This document shows, one piece after another, positions 1-8,023 of a stretch of DNA of 64,000 nucleotides (position 1 is the first letter of the stretch; the number at the start of each line of letters is the position of its first letter). The stretch is taken from NCBI RefSeq assembly GCF_020171625.1, contig NZ_JAIUZY010000005.1, positions 124,001-188,000 of the forward strand, in the 5' to 3' direction. The notes under the pieces were generated by a model. The model had not been told where the DNA came from. It saw only the letters and a program-made list of their open reading frames with translations, and ran no database searches. Origin of the DNA: Salipiger bermudensis (lineage in GTDB: Bacteria > Pseudomonadota > Alphaproteobacteria > Rhodobacterales > Rhodobacteraceae). The translations under genes and the position numbers were made by a program.

Positions 1-705
1 GTGGGCCTTCGGTTTCACCCCGTCGCGCCGGGAGGGCTCCACTACCTTCCCGCCACGCAGGACGTTTCGGAGCTGCGCCGCGTGATGGAGGGCGAGGGAG
101 TCGCGCTCTACGACATCGAGACGGTGGTCATCGACCGCACCCTCGACCCCCGGTCACTGATCCCGGCGATGGATGCGGCGGCGGAGCTTGGCGGCAGGCG
201 CGTGAACACCTGCGCCGACCTGTTCGACGGCCTGCCCGATCGCTTCGCGCAGGTCTGCGCGCTGGCACAGGAACGCGGTCTCGGCGTCGATCTCGAATGC
301 ATGGCATGGCGTGGCATCGACAGCCCCCAGGCCTGCCTGGAGCTGATCGACCAATCCGGCGCGTCCAACGCCGCCTACCTCGTCGACGCGCTGCATCACC
401 TGCGCTGCGGCGGCACGCCGCAAGGCATCGCGGCGATGCCCGAAGGCCGCGTGGTCTCGGCCCAGCTCTGTGACGCGCCGGCCAAGCGCCCAAGCACCAC
501 CGACGACCTGATCGCCGAGGCCCGCGGCGGGCGTCTCCTGCCCGGTGAGGGCGGCCTGCCCCTGCGCGAGATCGTGGCCGCGCTGCCTGCCGAGACCATC
601 GTCTCGGTCGAACTGCCCTCGGCGGACGACCCCCGCCCTCCGGCGGAGCGCGCCCGCGCCATTCACTCCGCCACCACCGCCCTTCTGGAAGGACAGCCGA
701 CATGA
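1..705 (+). CDS. Sugar phosphate isomerase/epimerase-like TIM-barrel protein (5' truncated by window)
   Basis: The visible 234 residues match the AP-endonuclease-2/xylose-isomerase-like TIM-barrel family. Features seen are an IET strand end near residue 40, a D-x2-H motif in [12 protein letters not shown] near residues 128-137, and a late VSVELP strand, all usual metal-ligand positions. The first codon in the window is GTG, but family members have about 30-40 more residues before the GLR motif, so the start lies outside. The stop overlaps the aroQ start (ATGA). Family members act as sugar epimerases, inosose dehydratases or 3-dehydroshikimate dehydratases. The neighbouring AroQ makes the last attractive, but the substrate is inference. 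Confidence 0.8.
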   Translation: MGLRFHPVAPGGLHYLPATQDVSELRRVMEGEGVALYDIETVVIDRTLDPRSLIPAMDAAAELGGRRVNTCADLFDGLPDRFAQVCALAQERGLGVDLECMAWRGIDSPQACLELIDQSGASNAAYLVDALHHLRCGGTPQGIAAMPEGRVVSAQLCDAPAKRPSTTDDLIAEARGGRLLPGEGGLPLREIVAALPAETIVSVELPSADDPRPPAERARAIHSATTALLEGQPT

Positions 706-1154
706 AGACCATCGTGGTCCTGAACGGGCCGAACCTGAATCTGCTCGGCAAGCGCCAGCCGCAGATCTACGGCCATGAGACGCTCGAGGATGTCACCCGA
801 CTTTGTGAGGCCGCCTGCCCCGAGGATTTCGATATCCGGCTGCTGCAATCGAACCATGAAGGCCAGATCATCGACTGGATCCACGAGGCCCGCGAGACGA
901 CCTGCGGGATGGTGATCAACCCCGCTGCCTTCACGCATACCTCGGTCGCCATTCTGGACGCGCTCAACACCTATGAGCCGCCGGTCATCGAGGTCCATAT
1001 CAGCCAGGTCCACAAGCGCGAGGCATTCCGCCACCATTCCTACGTGTCGCATCGCGCCGACGGCGTCATCGCGGGCCTCGGGATCGAAGGCTATGCCGCC
1101 GGCGTGCGGCGCATCTGCCAGCTTGTGGAACGATCGACGGAGGCTGCGATATGA
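702..1154 (+). CDS. aroQ: Type II 3-dehydroquinate dehydratase
   Basis: Interconverts 3-dehydroquinate and 3-dehydroshikimate. The 150-residue length is normal for the dodecameric type II enzyme. The N-terminal NGPNLNLLG motif, catalytic Tyr23 in QIYG, the NPAAFTHTS loop and the [17 protein letters not shown] active-site stretch are all present. It overlaps the upstream isomerase-like gene and the downstream dioxygenase gene by 4 nt each, so it is translated within a catabolic operon. This suggests a role in quinate/shikimate breakdown rather than only in aromatic amino-acid synthesis; that role is inference. Confidence 0.93.
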   Translation: MKTIVVLNGPNLNLLGKRQPQIYGHETLEDVTRLCEAACPEDFDIRLLQSNHEGQIIDWIHEARETTCGMVINPAAFTHTSVAILDALNTYEPPVIEVHISQVHKREAFRHHSYVSHRADGVIAGLGIEGYAAGVRRICQLVERSTEAAI

Positions 1155-2044
1155 CGATCATCAAGAGCGAACGCGACGTGACGCCGGCCGTACAGGCCGT
1201 CATGGCGCAAACCGACGATCCGCGCCTGCGCGAGATCATGACCTCCCTCATCACCCACCTGCACGGCTTCGTGCGCGATGTGCGGCTGAGCGAGTCGGAG
1301 TTCCAGGCCGCCACCAAGATCCTCAACACGATGGGGCAGCAGTCGAACGACAAGCACAACGAGTTCGTGCTGATGGCAGGCTCGCTCGGGGTGTCCTCGC
1401 TGGTGTGCCTGCTGAACAACGGCGATGGCGGCGCCACCGAGACGACGCAGTCGCTGCTCGGCCCGTTCTGGCGGATGAACCAGCCGCTGACCGAAAACGG
1501 CGGCTCGATCCTGCGCTCGGACACGCCCGGGCCGCGACTCTACGGTCTGTTCCGGTTTCACGATCAGGACGGGCGCCCGGTCGAGGGGCTGGAGGTCGAT
1601 ATCTGGCACGCCTCGCCCGTGGGGCTCTACGAGAACCAGGATGAAAGCCAGGCGGACTACAACCTGCGCGGCAAGTTCATTACCGATGCAGAGGGGATCG
1701 TGCGCTTCAAGTCGGTCAAGCCGATCGGCTACCCGATCCCGACCGACACCACCGTCGGCCAGTTGCTCAAGGCGCAGGACCGCCACCCCTATCGCCCGGC
1801 GCATGTGCATGTGCTTGCCCACAAGCAGGGCTTCAAGACGCTGATCAACCAGACCTACGTGGACGAAACCGACTACCTGACATCGGACGTGCAGTTCGGC
1901 GTGACCGAAGCGCTGATCGGCAAGCTCGAGCGCCATGACGGGCCGCACCCCGAGGAGGGCGACATCGGCGAGTGGTACACCCTCGAGCATACCCTCTTCA
2001 TGGAACCCGGCGAATCCCGCCTCCCCATTCCACCAATCAAGTGA
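1151..2044 (+). CDS. Intradiol ring-cleavage dioxygenase, hydroxyquinol/catechol 1,2-dioxygenase type
   Basis: A non-haem Fe(III) enzyme that opens a catecholic ring between the two hydroxyls. The 297-residue protein has the N-terminal dimerisation domain of the catechol/hydroxyquinol class (to about residue 110) followed by the beta-sandwich catalytic domain. The four expected iron ligands are visible: Tyr160 (GLYEN), Tyr194 (IGYPIP), His218 and His220 (PAHVHV). The start overlaps the aroQ stop (ATGA). The N-terminal domain favours hydroxyquinol or catechol over protocatechuate. The downstream hydratase and aldolase are not usual partners of an intradiol enzyme. Confidence 0.9.
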   Translation: MTIIKSERDVTPAVQAVMAQTDDPRLREIMTSLITHLHGFVRDVRLSESEFQAATKILNTMGQQSNDKHNEFVLMAGSLGVSSLVCLLNNGDGGATETTQSLLGPFWRMNQPLTENGGSILRSDTPGPRLYGLFRFHDQDGRPVEGLEVDIWHASPVGLYENQDESQADYNLRGKFITDAEGIVRFKSVKPIGYPIPTDTTVGQLLKAQDRHPYRPAHVHVLAHKQGFKTLINQTYVDETDYLTSDVQFGVTEALIGKLERHDGPHPEEGDIGEWYTLEHTLFMEPGESRLPIPPIK

Positions 2045-2051
2045 GACTGAC

Positions 2052-2834
2052 ATGTTGAGCGACCAGAACCGCCAGGCGGCGGCGGATGCGATCCTGACCG
2101 CCGAACGGTCCCGTGAGGTTTGCCCGCAGCCCTCCGCCACATGGCCGGACATGACCCTCGAGGATGCCTACGACGTGCAGCGCCGCTGGGCCGAGGCACG
2201 CATCGCGGCCGGCGCGCGGATCGTCGGGCGCAAGATCGGCCTGACCAGCCGCGCCATGCAGCAGGCCTCAAAGATGACCGAGCCCGACTATGGCGTGATC
2301 CTCGACGATGCGCTGTTTCAGGATGGCGCCCGGATCACCGCCGGCACCTTCATCAAGCCCCGGCTGGAGGTCGAGCTGGCCTTCATCATGGGCGAGGACC
2401 TGTCCGGAGCGGGGTGCCAGATCCACGACGTGCTGCGCGCTACGGAATTCGTGCAACCCGCACTCGAGATCATCGACTACCGCACCGAGGTCCCCCGCCA
2501 GATCGTCGACACCATCGCAGACAACGCCGCCTTCGGCGCCATCGTGCTGGGCGGTCGTCCGATCCGGCCCTTCGACGTCGATCTGCGCCGGGTCGGCGCG
2601 ACCCTGTCGCAGAACGGCGTGATCGAGGAAACTGGCCTCGCCGCGGCCGTCATGGGACACCCCGCCGCGGGCCTGGCCTGGCTCGTCAACAAACTGGCAC
2701 CGCTGGGCGATGGCCTGAAGAAGGGCGACATCGTCCTCGGCGGTGCCTTCACGCGCCCCGTGGATATCAAGTCCGGCGATGTCATCGCGGCGGATTACGG
2801 CGAGCTTGGCTCGATCGGCGTCGGCTTCGAATAG
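2052..2834 (+). CDS. 2-oxo-hept-3-ene-1,7-dioate hydratase-like (HpaH/HpcG family)
   Basis: Member of the 2-keto-4-pentenoate hydratase/fumarylacetoacetase fold, which adds water to 2-hydroxydienoates in meta-cleavage pathways. The 260-residue protein shows GRKIGLTS near residue 58, an acidic cluster EVELAFIMGEDL near 106, and the C-terminal DGLKKGDIVLGGAFT segment, typical of HpaH. I start at ATG 2052, seven bases after the dioxygenase stop; longer in-frame extensions run back into that gene. Its pairing with the next gene (HpaI-like aldolase) reproduces the last two steps of homoprotocatechuate degradation. The exact substrate here is unknown. Confidence 0.87.
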   Translation: MLSDQNRQAAADAILTAERSREVCPQPSATWPDMTLEDAYDVQRRWAEARIAAGARIVGRKIGLTSRAMQQASKMTEPDYGVILDDALFQDGARITAGTFIKPRLEVELAFIMGEDLSGAGCQIHDVLRATEFVQPALEIIDYRTEVPRQIVDTIADNAAFGAIVLGGRPIRPFDVDLRRVGATLSQNGVIEETGLAAAVMGHPAAGLAWLVNKLAPLGDGLKKGDIVLGGAFTRPVDIKSGDVIAADYGELGSIGVGFE

Positions 2835-2844
2835 GATCAGTATC

Positions 2845-3606
2845 ATGAAACTTCCTCCCAATACCTTCAAAGCCGCCCTCCGCGAGGGCCGTCGCCAGAT
2901 CGGCATCTGGCATTCCCTGTGCGACCCCACGGTCGCCGAATTGCTGGCCGGCTGCGGCTACGACTGGGTCATGCTGGACACCGAGCACTCCCCGGTCGGC
3001 CCGGCGGAAGCGATCTCCTTCCTGCGCGCGGTCGCTCCCTATCCCACGAGCCCCGTGGTGCGCCCCGGCTGGAACGATCCGGTCGAGATCAAGAAGCTGC
3101 TCGATGCCGGCGCCCAGACCCTGCTGATCCCCTATGTCCAGACCGCGGACGAGGCGCGCGCGGCCGTCGCCGCCGTGACCTATCCGCCGAAGGGCATCCG
3201 CGGCGTGTCCGGAATCACCCGGGCCACCCGCTACGGCGCGGTCTCGGGCTATGCCCAGCGGGCCAACGAAGAGATCTGCCTGCTGTTGCAGGTGGAAACC
3301 CGCGAGGCGCTCGACAGGATCGAAGAGATCGCCGCCGTCGAGGGCGTCGACGGTGTCTTCATCGGGCCTGCCGATCTGGCCGCCAGTTTCGGCTATCCCG
3401 GCGAGCCGTCGCATCCCGAGGTTAAGGCGGCGATCCTCGAAGCCCTCGCCAAGCTGGAGCGGCTGGGCGTTCCGGCGGGCATCCTGTCGCTGGATCAGGA
3501 CTTCCTGCGCGAGGCGAAAGACGCCGGCGCGCGCTTCATCGCGGTCGACGTGGACAGTGGCCTTCTTCGCAAGGCAGCTCTCGCGCGGCGGGCCGAATGG
3601 GACTGA
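2845..3606 (+). CDS. 4-hydroxy-2-oxoheptanedioate aldolase-like class II aldolase (HpaI/HpcH family)
   Basis: Metal-dependent aldolase that cleaves 4-hydroxy-2-oxo acids to pyruvate (or another 2-oxo acid) and an aldehyde. The 253-residue protein has the family LDTEHSP motif (residues 44-50), a GWNDP loop, PPKGIRGVSG, a metal-binding glutamate in LLLQVET and GVFIGPADLAASFG. The gene lies 10 nt after the hydratase, so the pair would act in sequence. The chosen ATG gives normal family length. The following gene starts inside its last codons (10-nt overlap). Confidence 0.9.
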   Translation: MKLPPNTFKAALREGRRQIGIWHSLCDPTVAELLAGCGYDWVMLDTEHSPVGPAEAISFLRAVAPYPTSPVVRPGWNDPVEIKKLLDAGAQTLLIPYVQTADEARAAVAAVTYPPKGIRGVSGITRATRYGAVSGYAQRANEEICLLLQVETREALDRIEEIAAVEGVDGVFIGPADLAASFGYPGEPSHPEVKAAILEALAKLERLGVPAGILSLDQDFLREAKDAGARFIAVDVDSGLLRKAALARRAEWD

Positions 3607-4244
3607 CAGGCGACGCGCTCGGGCAGGACGGCACGCTGCGCGTCGGGCTGAACATGAACAACGCCGCGCTGATCCGGAAGGACGGCGCGGCCTATGCCGG
3701 GGTCGCCTACGCGCTGGCCCAGAGGCTTGCCGAAGCGGCCGGGCTGCGGCTCGAGCCGGTCGAGTATCCGAACGCACGTTCGGTCGTCGATGCGGTCGGC
3801 AGCGAGTGGGACATCGCCTTTCTCGCCATCGATCCCGCGCGGGCGGACCGGATCGCCTTCAGCGATCCCTACCGGTCCGTCGAGGCGACCTTCCTTGTGC
3901 GCGACCGCGCGCCGAACCTGCGGTGTTCGGACGTTCTGGCCTCCGGCGATCCAATCCTGAGCGCGCGCGGGGCCGCCTATCACGCGCAGCTCGAACCCCT
4001 CGCAAAGCCCGAAGCTCTCATCGTCGCGGCGTCTCCCGCAGAGGCGCTCGAGCGGTTCCGGTCGGGCGAAGGGTCCGCACTGGCGGGCATCCGCAACACC
4101 CTCGCCGCGCAGGAAGACGCGGGGTTCGGTGTCGTTCCCGACTGCTTCGCGAGGATCGAACAGGCGGTGGCGCTGCCGCTTCATAATCGCGCGCAGTTGG
4201 GGTTCGTGAACGAGATCGTGTCGGCGTTTCGCGACGAGGCGTGA
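3597..4244 (+). CDS. Family-3 solute-binding-like protein without signal peptide
   Basis: The 215 residues resemble the ligand-binding core of periplasmic amino-acid-type binding proteins: TLRVGLNMNNA, a YAGVAYALAQRLAEAAGL helix, WDIAFLAIDPARADRIAFSDPY, and a late GFVNEIV helix. The N-terminus goes straight into the domain and no hydrophobic signal peptide or lipobox is present. No permease or ATPase gene is adjacent. The ATG lies inside the aldolase gene (10-nt overlap), so it is co-translated. It may be a cytoplasmic ligand-binding or sensor protein, or a remnant; I cannot tell which. Confidence 0.65.
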   Translation: MGLTGDALGQDGTLRVGLNMNNAALIRKDGAAYAGVAYALAQRLAEAAGLRLEPVEYPNARSVVDAVGSEWDIAFLAIDPARADRIAFSDPYRSVEATFLVRDRAPNLRCSDVLASGDPILSARGAAYHAQLEPLAKPEALIVAASPAEALERFRSGEGSALAGIRNTLAAQEDAGFGVVPDCFARIEQAVALPLHNRAQLGFVNEIVSAFRDEA

Positions 4245-4475
4245 TCCTGAGGCCGCTGCCCTCAGGCTTTTCCTCCGCGACGACCGTGCGGGCCGCTTTG
4301 GTACTGCGGCCCGACGACCCTCAGCTCATCGACAGGCTTGCGGTCGCGGTCGCGCTGGAACGGCTCTGCGAGGCCCCGAAGGGCGCTTTGACGACCTTTG
4401 GCCACAGGATGCGCGACGGGCTGCGAGCGCGGTCGGCGCGCGGGACAGCCTTGACCGAGACCGACGCCCGAAAGC

Positions 4476-4742
4476 TCACGCCTCGGCGTCGCCATCCTCT
4501 CCGTCCCCGTCAGTCTCGTCGCGCACATAGACGCCTTCGGGCAGGCTGATCGCGGCCGCGAGGTCGCGCATCTGGGTCATGGAAAGGGTGATCTTGTGCA
4601 CCTTGTCGGTGCGCGGATCGTATTGCTCGACGGTGATGCAGTCCTCGAACCCCATGACGATCACGTCTTCCTGGAGATAGCTGCTGCCCTCGTCGACGAG
4701 GGTGACGACCGTGGCGTCGAATTCGTGCTCGATGCTAAACAT
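4476..4742 (-). CDS. Small conserved-looking hypothetical protein, acidic C-terminus
   Basis: Eighty-eight residues beginning MFSIEHEFDATVVTLVDEG, a compact alpha/beta pattern (FEDCITVEQYD, KITLSMTQMRDLAAAISLPEG) and a low-complexity acidic tail rich in Asp, Glu and Gly. No membrane segment or signal peptide is present. Codon use is like the neighbours and it sits alone, convergent with the upstream catabolic operon and divergent from the M48 protease. I do not recognise a function. Confidence 0.65.
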   Translation of the reverse strand: MFSIEHEFDATVVTLVDEGSSYLQEDVIVMGFEDCITVEQYDPRTDKVHKITLSMTQMRDLAAAISLPEGVYVRDETDGDGEDGDAEA

Positions 4743-4842
4743 GAGATCAGCCTAGCCCAGCCGGAATACGCTGCCTATCCCGAAACGCCACACCCCCGAT
4801 CCCGCGACAGCGACCCACTGGCGCTGCGGGCACGCGGCACCT

Positions 4843-5580
4843 ATGCTGGTCGAAACCCCTTGCGATGGGAGCCTGCTCTTGATCCTCCGCCTCCTGCTTC
4901 CAGCCCTCCTGCTGCTGCTCGCCGCCTGCGAGGTCACGCCCGTCTCCGTGAGACCGGAGCAATCCGCCACGCGCGCCGAAGCAGACCGTGCCATTCGCCA
5001 GTTCGTCGATGTGGCAAGCCGGATCGAGCCCATCGCCGAGGCCGAATGCCGCCGCTCGTCGCCGCAGTTCAACTGCGATTACCTGATCGTGGTCGACGAC
5101 CGGCCCGGGCAGGAGGCCAACGCCTTCCAGACGCTCGACCGGCAGGGCCGCCCGATCATCGCCTTCAACCTCGCGCTCATCGCCTCGGTCGAGAATGCCG
5201 ATGAGCTGGCCTTTGTCATGGGGCATGAAGCCTCGCACCACATTCTCGGCCATCTGGCCCGCGTCGAAGAGGACGCCGTCATAGGGGCCATCATCTTCTC
5301 GGGTCTGGCCGAGATGTCTGGCGCCGATGCCGCGACGGTGCGCTCCGCCGAGGAGTTCGGCGCCAGCGTCGGCGCGCGCAGCTTCTCCAAGGAATACGAG
5401 CTCGAGGCTGACCAGCTCGGCACCATCCTGACCATGCGCGCGGGCTACGATCCGGTGCTCGGGGCGGAGTTCTTCATGCGCATCCCAGATCCCGGCGAGA
5501 AGTTCCTCGGCAGCCACCCGCCCAACGGCGCCCGCATCGCGATCGTCAGGCGCACCGCCGCGGCCTACGCCACCAACTAA
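4843..5580 (+). CDS. M48-family zinc metalloprotease lipoprotein
   Basis: Periplasmic peptidase anchored as a lipoprotein. A hydrophobic leader ends in LLAAC (Cys29), followed by a mature domain with the zinc motif HEASHH (residues 128-133) and a downstream EYELEADQLG glutamate as third ligand. The C-terminal SHPPNGARI motif is typical of the short M48 (Oma1/BepA-like) lipoproteins. ATG 4843 gives ten unusual residues before the leader. TTG 4879, preceded by GGGAG at 4866-4870, would give a more normal lipoprotein signal and may be the true start. Role is probably envelope protein quality control, by family. Confidence 0.85.
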   Translation: MLVETPCDGSLLLILRLLLPALLLLLAACEVTPVSVRPEQSATRAEADRAIRQFVDVASRIEPIAEAECRRSSPQFNCDYLIVVDDRPGQEANAFQTLDRQGRPIIAFNLALIASVENADELAFVMGHEASHHILGHLARVEEDAVIGAIIFSGLAEMSGADAATVRSAEEFGASVGARSFSKEYELEADQLGTILTMRAGYDPVLGAEFFMRIPDPGEKFLGSHPPNGARIAIVRRTAAAYATN

Positions 5581-5594
5581 GCGCGTCCCGTCGG

Positions 5595-5636
5595 TTGACC
5601 TGCATCAAGGGCAGGCCCGCCCTGCCCTGCTAGGAT
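5595..5636 (+). promoter_or_regulatory. FNR/DNR-type activator box with -10 element
   Basis: TTGAC-CTGC-ATCAA at 5595-5608 matches the FNR/DNR/FnrL consensus TTGAT-N4-ATCAA in nine of ten arm positions. TAGGAT at 5631-5636 can serve as the -10 box. With a start site near 5643 the box centre lies at -41.5, the standard class II activation position. It precedes three tandem small genes. The geometry is seen in the sequence; regulation is inferred. Confidence 0.6.
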
Positions 5637-5675
5637 TGTAGCCGTTCAACGCTGCAACCTGCAGGAGATATGACG

Positions 5676-5933
5676 ATGCCCGGCCGCACCGATTACACCC
5701 GCCATGCCCGGCTTGTCGACCGCATGGCCGGCACGCTCGGGATCGATCTCGACGAACAGATGATGCGTGGCAGGGTCACCGCCTCGCAGATCGACGATGC
5801 CGTGCTCGGCTGCACCGGCTGCACCCGGCCTTGCGACTGCGAGACCTGGCTCTCAGCTCAGAAGGGCGCAGCGCCAGAGGCCCCCGGCTATTGCCGCAAC
5901 ACAACCCTGTTCGACGCGCTGCGCGACACCTGA
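5676..5933 (+). CDS. Small four-cysteine protein, DUF6455-like (copy 1)
   Basis: Eighty-five residues. Conserved cysteines are Cys46, Cys49, Cys55 and Cys73 (C-x2-C-x5-C-x17-C), with an additional Cys53. A TWL follows the third cysteine and a hydrophobic FDAL motif closes the protein. I start at ATG 5676 because AGGAG at 5663-5667 is eight bases upstream; ATG 5670 is too close. It is the first of three tandem paralogues and lies behind an FNR-type box. The cysteine spacing suggests a metal or Fe-S site, which is inference. I place it in the DUF6455 family from memory of its architecture. Confidence 0.75.
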   Translation: MPGRTDYTRHARLVDRMAGTLGIDLDEQMMRGRVTASQIDDAVLGCTGCTRPCDCETWLSAQKGAAPEAPGYCRNTTLFDALRDT

Positions 5934-5955
5934 ACCGATGAGGGAGGACGGAACG

Positions 5956-6240
5956 ATGCTCGATCCCCGGCCCAACCGACCGCTCGGTGCGACCAAGCTT
6001 CATTACTGGCGCGTGCAACGCATGGCGCGGGCCAACGGTACCGATCTGGTGGGCGCCGCCGAACATGGCGCGCTGAGCCAGGAGGACTGGGCCGCGATGG
6101 CGCATCGCTGCCGCGCCTGCAAATGGACCGACGGCTGCCGACGCTGGCTGTCAGACCCCGCGACAGGGCCTCGGGCCACCCCCGAAGGCTGCGCGAACCG
6201 CCGCCACTTCGCTGCACTCCAGGACGACATGAAGGACTAA
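5956..6240 (+). CDS. Small four-cysteine protein, DUF6455-like (copy 2)
   Basis: Ninety-four residues, paralogous to both neighbours: Cys52, Cys55, Cys61 and Cys79 keep the C-x2-C-x5-C-x17-C spacing, RRWL follows the third cysteine and RRHFAAL closes the domain. Start chosen at ATG 5956, which has a GGGAGG ribosome site at 5942-5947; ATG 5938 lacks one. It is 22 nt after copy 1 and 4 nt before copy 3, so the three are one transcription unit. No signal peptide, hence probably cytoplasmic. Confidence 0.75.
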   Translation: MLDPRPNRPLGATKLHYWRVQRMARANGTDLVGAAEHGALSQEDWAAMAHRCRACKWTDGCRRWLSDPATGPRATPEGCANRRHFAALQDDMKD

Positions 6241-6244
6241 GCCG

Positions 6245-6508
6245 ATGCCCCAGAGGCTGGGAGATCCCGCCCGCCACTTCTGGCTGACCCGCAGCGTGGC
6301 CCGTGTCATGGACCTCAACCTCTCGGAGGCGATGCTGGCCGGGCACCTGAAGCCGGATCAGTATGCCAGGATGGTGACCAGCTGCCGCGGCTGCGCGCTG
6401 GTCGAGAGCTGCGAACACTGGCTGGGCCACCTGACCGGCCCGTCGAGCGCGCCCCCACCGGGCTGCTGCAACGACGCGACGTTCCGCCGGCTGAAGACGC
6501 TGCATTGA
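6245..6508 (+). CDS. Small four-cysteine protein, DUF6455-like (copy 3)
   Basis: Eighty-seven residues with Cys47, Cys50, Cys56 and Cys74 in the same C-x2-C-x5-C-x17-C pattern (Cys75 is extra), EHWL after the third cysteine and FRRL near the end. The upstream helix SVARVMDLNLSEAMLAG aligns with copies 1 and 2. It follows copy 2 by 4 nt. Function unknown; co-expression under the upstream FNR-type box is inferred. Confidence 0.75.
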   Translation: MPQRLGDPARHFWLTRSVARVMDLNLSEAMLAGHLKPDQYARMVTSCRGCALVESCEHWLGHLTGPSSAPPPGCCNDATFRRLKTLH

Positions 6509-6625
6509 ACGGGCTCGGCGCGCCGGATCAGGACGCGCCTAGGCGATCCTATCTGTGCGGCCCGGCAGGCTGGCGCGTGCGACAGCTCTTCACGCCCACA
6601 AATGGTCAGAACGGCGCCCGGGATC

Positions 6626-7609
6626 TTACTCCGAGCGCAGGCCGCGGGCCGATTCCTTGATCGCGTCGTACTGGCCCGAGGGGCGGAAGCGCCAGAGGTA
6701 GTCGGGCAGCACCGCCTCGAGCGAGGTCGGCGTGATGCCCAGCTCCGCGAAGCCCTTCGCATCGTCCGAGACGACGTTGTCGCGCCGCAGCGATTTCACC
6801 TGATCGCGGGTGATCTGCGCCGAAAACAGTCCGCCGGTCAGGCGCTGGATGCCTTCGAACACCCAGCCCATCACCGAGGCGATGCCGAAGGGAATGTTCA
6901 CGATGAAGCGGCGGCGGCGGATCACGCTCAGCATCTCTCCGATCAGGTCGCGGAAGCTCTCGCGGTCCGGGCCGCCAAGCTCGTAGACGCCCGGCGCCGC
7001 CGCGCCGGTCACGCCCATCACCGCGGCCTGCGCCACGTCATCGACATAGACCGGCTGGAAGCAGGTGTCGGCGCCGACCAGCGGCAGCACCGGCCCCATG
7101 CGCGACATCCCGGCGAAGCGGTTGAAGAACTGGTCCTCGGCCCCGAAAATCACCGACGGGCGCAGGATCACCGCGTCGGGCATGTGGCGCAGTACCGCGG
7201 CCTCGCCTTCGGCCTTGGTGCGGGCGTAATCGCTCTTGCTGTCGGCATCGGCGCCGATGGCCGAGATCTGCACCATGCGGGCGACGCCCTGCTCGGCGGC
7301 GATACGCGCCACGCGCTCCGCCCCCTCGGACTGAATGGCATCGAAGTTGTTCTTGCCGCGGGCATCGAAGGTTCCGACGCAGTTCACCACCGCATCGGCG
7401 CCCTGCATGACCATGCGCACCGACTCGTCGTTGCGGATGTTGCACAGCACCGGCTCGACCTGACCGACCACGCCATAGGGGCGCACGAAATGCGCCTCGT
7501 TGGGCCGGCGCACGGCCACGCGGACCCGCCAGCCGAGCTTGGCCATACGCCGCGCGATGTAGCGCCCCACGAACCCGGATCCGCCGTAAATGGTGACGAG
7601 TTTGCTCAT
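6626..7609 (-). CDS. NDUFA9-like NAD(P)-binding protein (complex I-associated family)
   Basis: A 327-residue atypical short-chain dehydrogenase with the [18 protein letters not shown] dinucleotide-binding motif at residues 9-26, [25 protein letters not shown] (the Tyr-x3-Lys pair) and [18 protein letters not shown]. These are hallmarks of the NDUFA9/YfcH-like family, whose mitochondrial member is an accessory subunit of NADH:ubiquinone oxidoreductase. In bacteria it is a candidate quinone-biosynthesis or complex I-associated factor. It stands alone and is convergent with the four-cysteine operon. Confidence 0.85.
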   Translation of the reverse strand: MSKLVTIYGGSGFVGRYIARRMAKLGWRVRVAVRRPNEAHFVRPYGVVGQVEPVLCNIRNDESVRMVMQGADAVVNCVGTFDARGKNNFDAIQSEGAERVARIAAEQGVARMVQISAIGADADSKSDYARTKAEGEAAVLRHMPDAVILRPSVIFGAEDQFFNRFAGMSRMGPVLPLVGADTCFQPVYVDDVAQAAVMGVTGAAAPGVYELGGPDRESFRDLIGEMLSVIRRRRFIVNIPFGIASVMGWVFEGIQRLTGGLFSAQITRDQVKSLRRDNVVSDDAKGFAELGITPTSLEAVLPDYLWRFRPSGQYDAIKESARGLRSE

Positions 7610-7761
7610 TGCCCATGCTCCTGCTGCCAGGGTTTCCAGCCCTGAATACCGGCCCGGGCGAGGCCCGGCAAGGTGCGTGGCAGCGGGATGGAAAACAAAC
7701 CGAAAAAACCTGCTTGACGGCGAGTGTAACGACCCTTAAACGCCCTCCTCACACCACCTGT

Positions 7762-7848
7762 GCCCAGGTGGCGGAATTGGTAGACGCGCTGGTTTCAGGT
7801 ACCAGTGACCTAACGGTCGTGGAGGTTCGAGTCCTCTCCTGGGCACCA
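7762..7848 (+). tRNA. tRNA-Leu (anticodon CAG)
   Basis: Acceptor arms GCCCAGG (7762-7768) and CCTGGGC (7838-7844) pair perfectly, with discriminator A and an encoded CCA at 7846-7848. The anticodon stem CTGGT/ACCAG encloses loop TTCAGGT, giving anticodon CAG. The extra arm and GGTTCGAGTCC T-arm fit a class II leucine tRNA of 87 nt. Confidence 0.96.
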
Positions 7849-7851
7849 TGG

Positions 7852-7900
7852 AAAACCCCGGAAGGTCATGGCGACATGATGTTCCGGGGTTTTCTTGTTT
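7852..7900 (+). terminator. Rho-independent terminator after tRNA-Leu
   Basis: Arms AAAACCCCGGAA (7852-7863) and TTCCGGGGTTTT (7882-7893) are perfect complements, followed by a T-rich tail (CTTGTTT). It begins 4 nt after the tRNA CCA end. Confidence 0.85.
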
Positions 7901-8023
7901 TCAGACCCCCGCTTTTGCCCATGCCTACCACCGAACCACAGCGCCCTGAGTCGCGCCGACGGTGATGCAGGTCGGGAAATGCGCCTTGCCTCTCAGCCGA
8001 TCGCGCGCAGAAGGCCCTGAGAT

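Noticed and set aside
4241-4549. 102-codon plus-strand frame after the solute-binding-like gene
   Set aside because: Ends in an Arg/His-rich run, overlaps the better-supported 88-residue minus-strand gene and has no family resemblance. The 231-base gap 4245-4475 shows nothing else clear.
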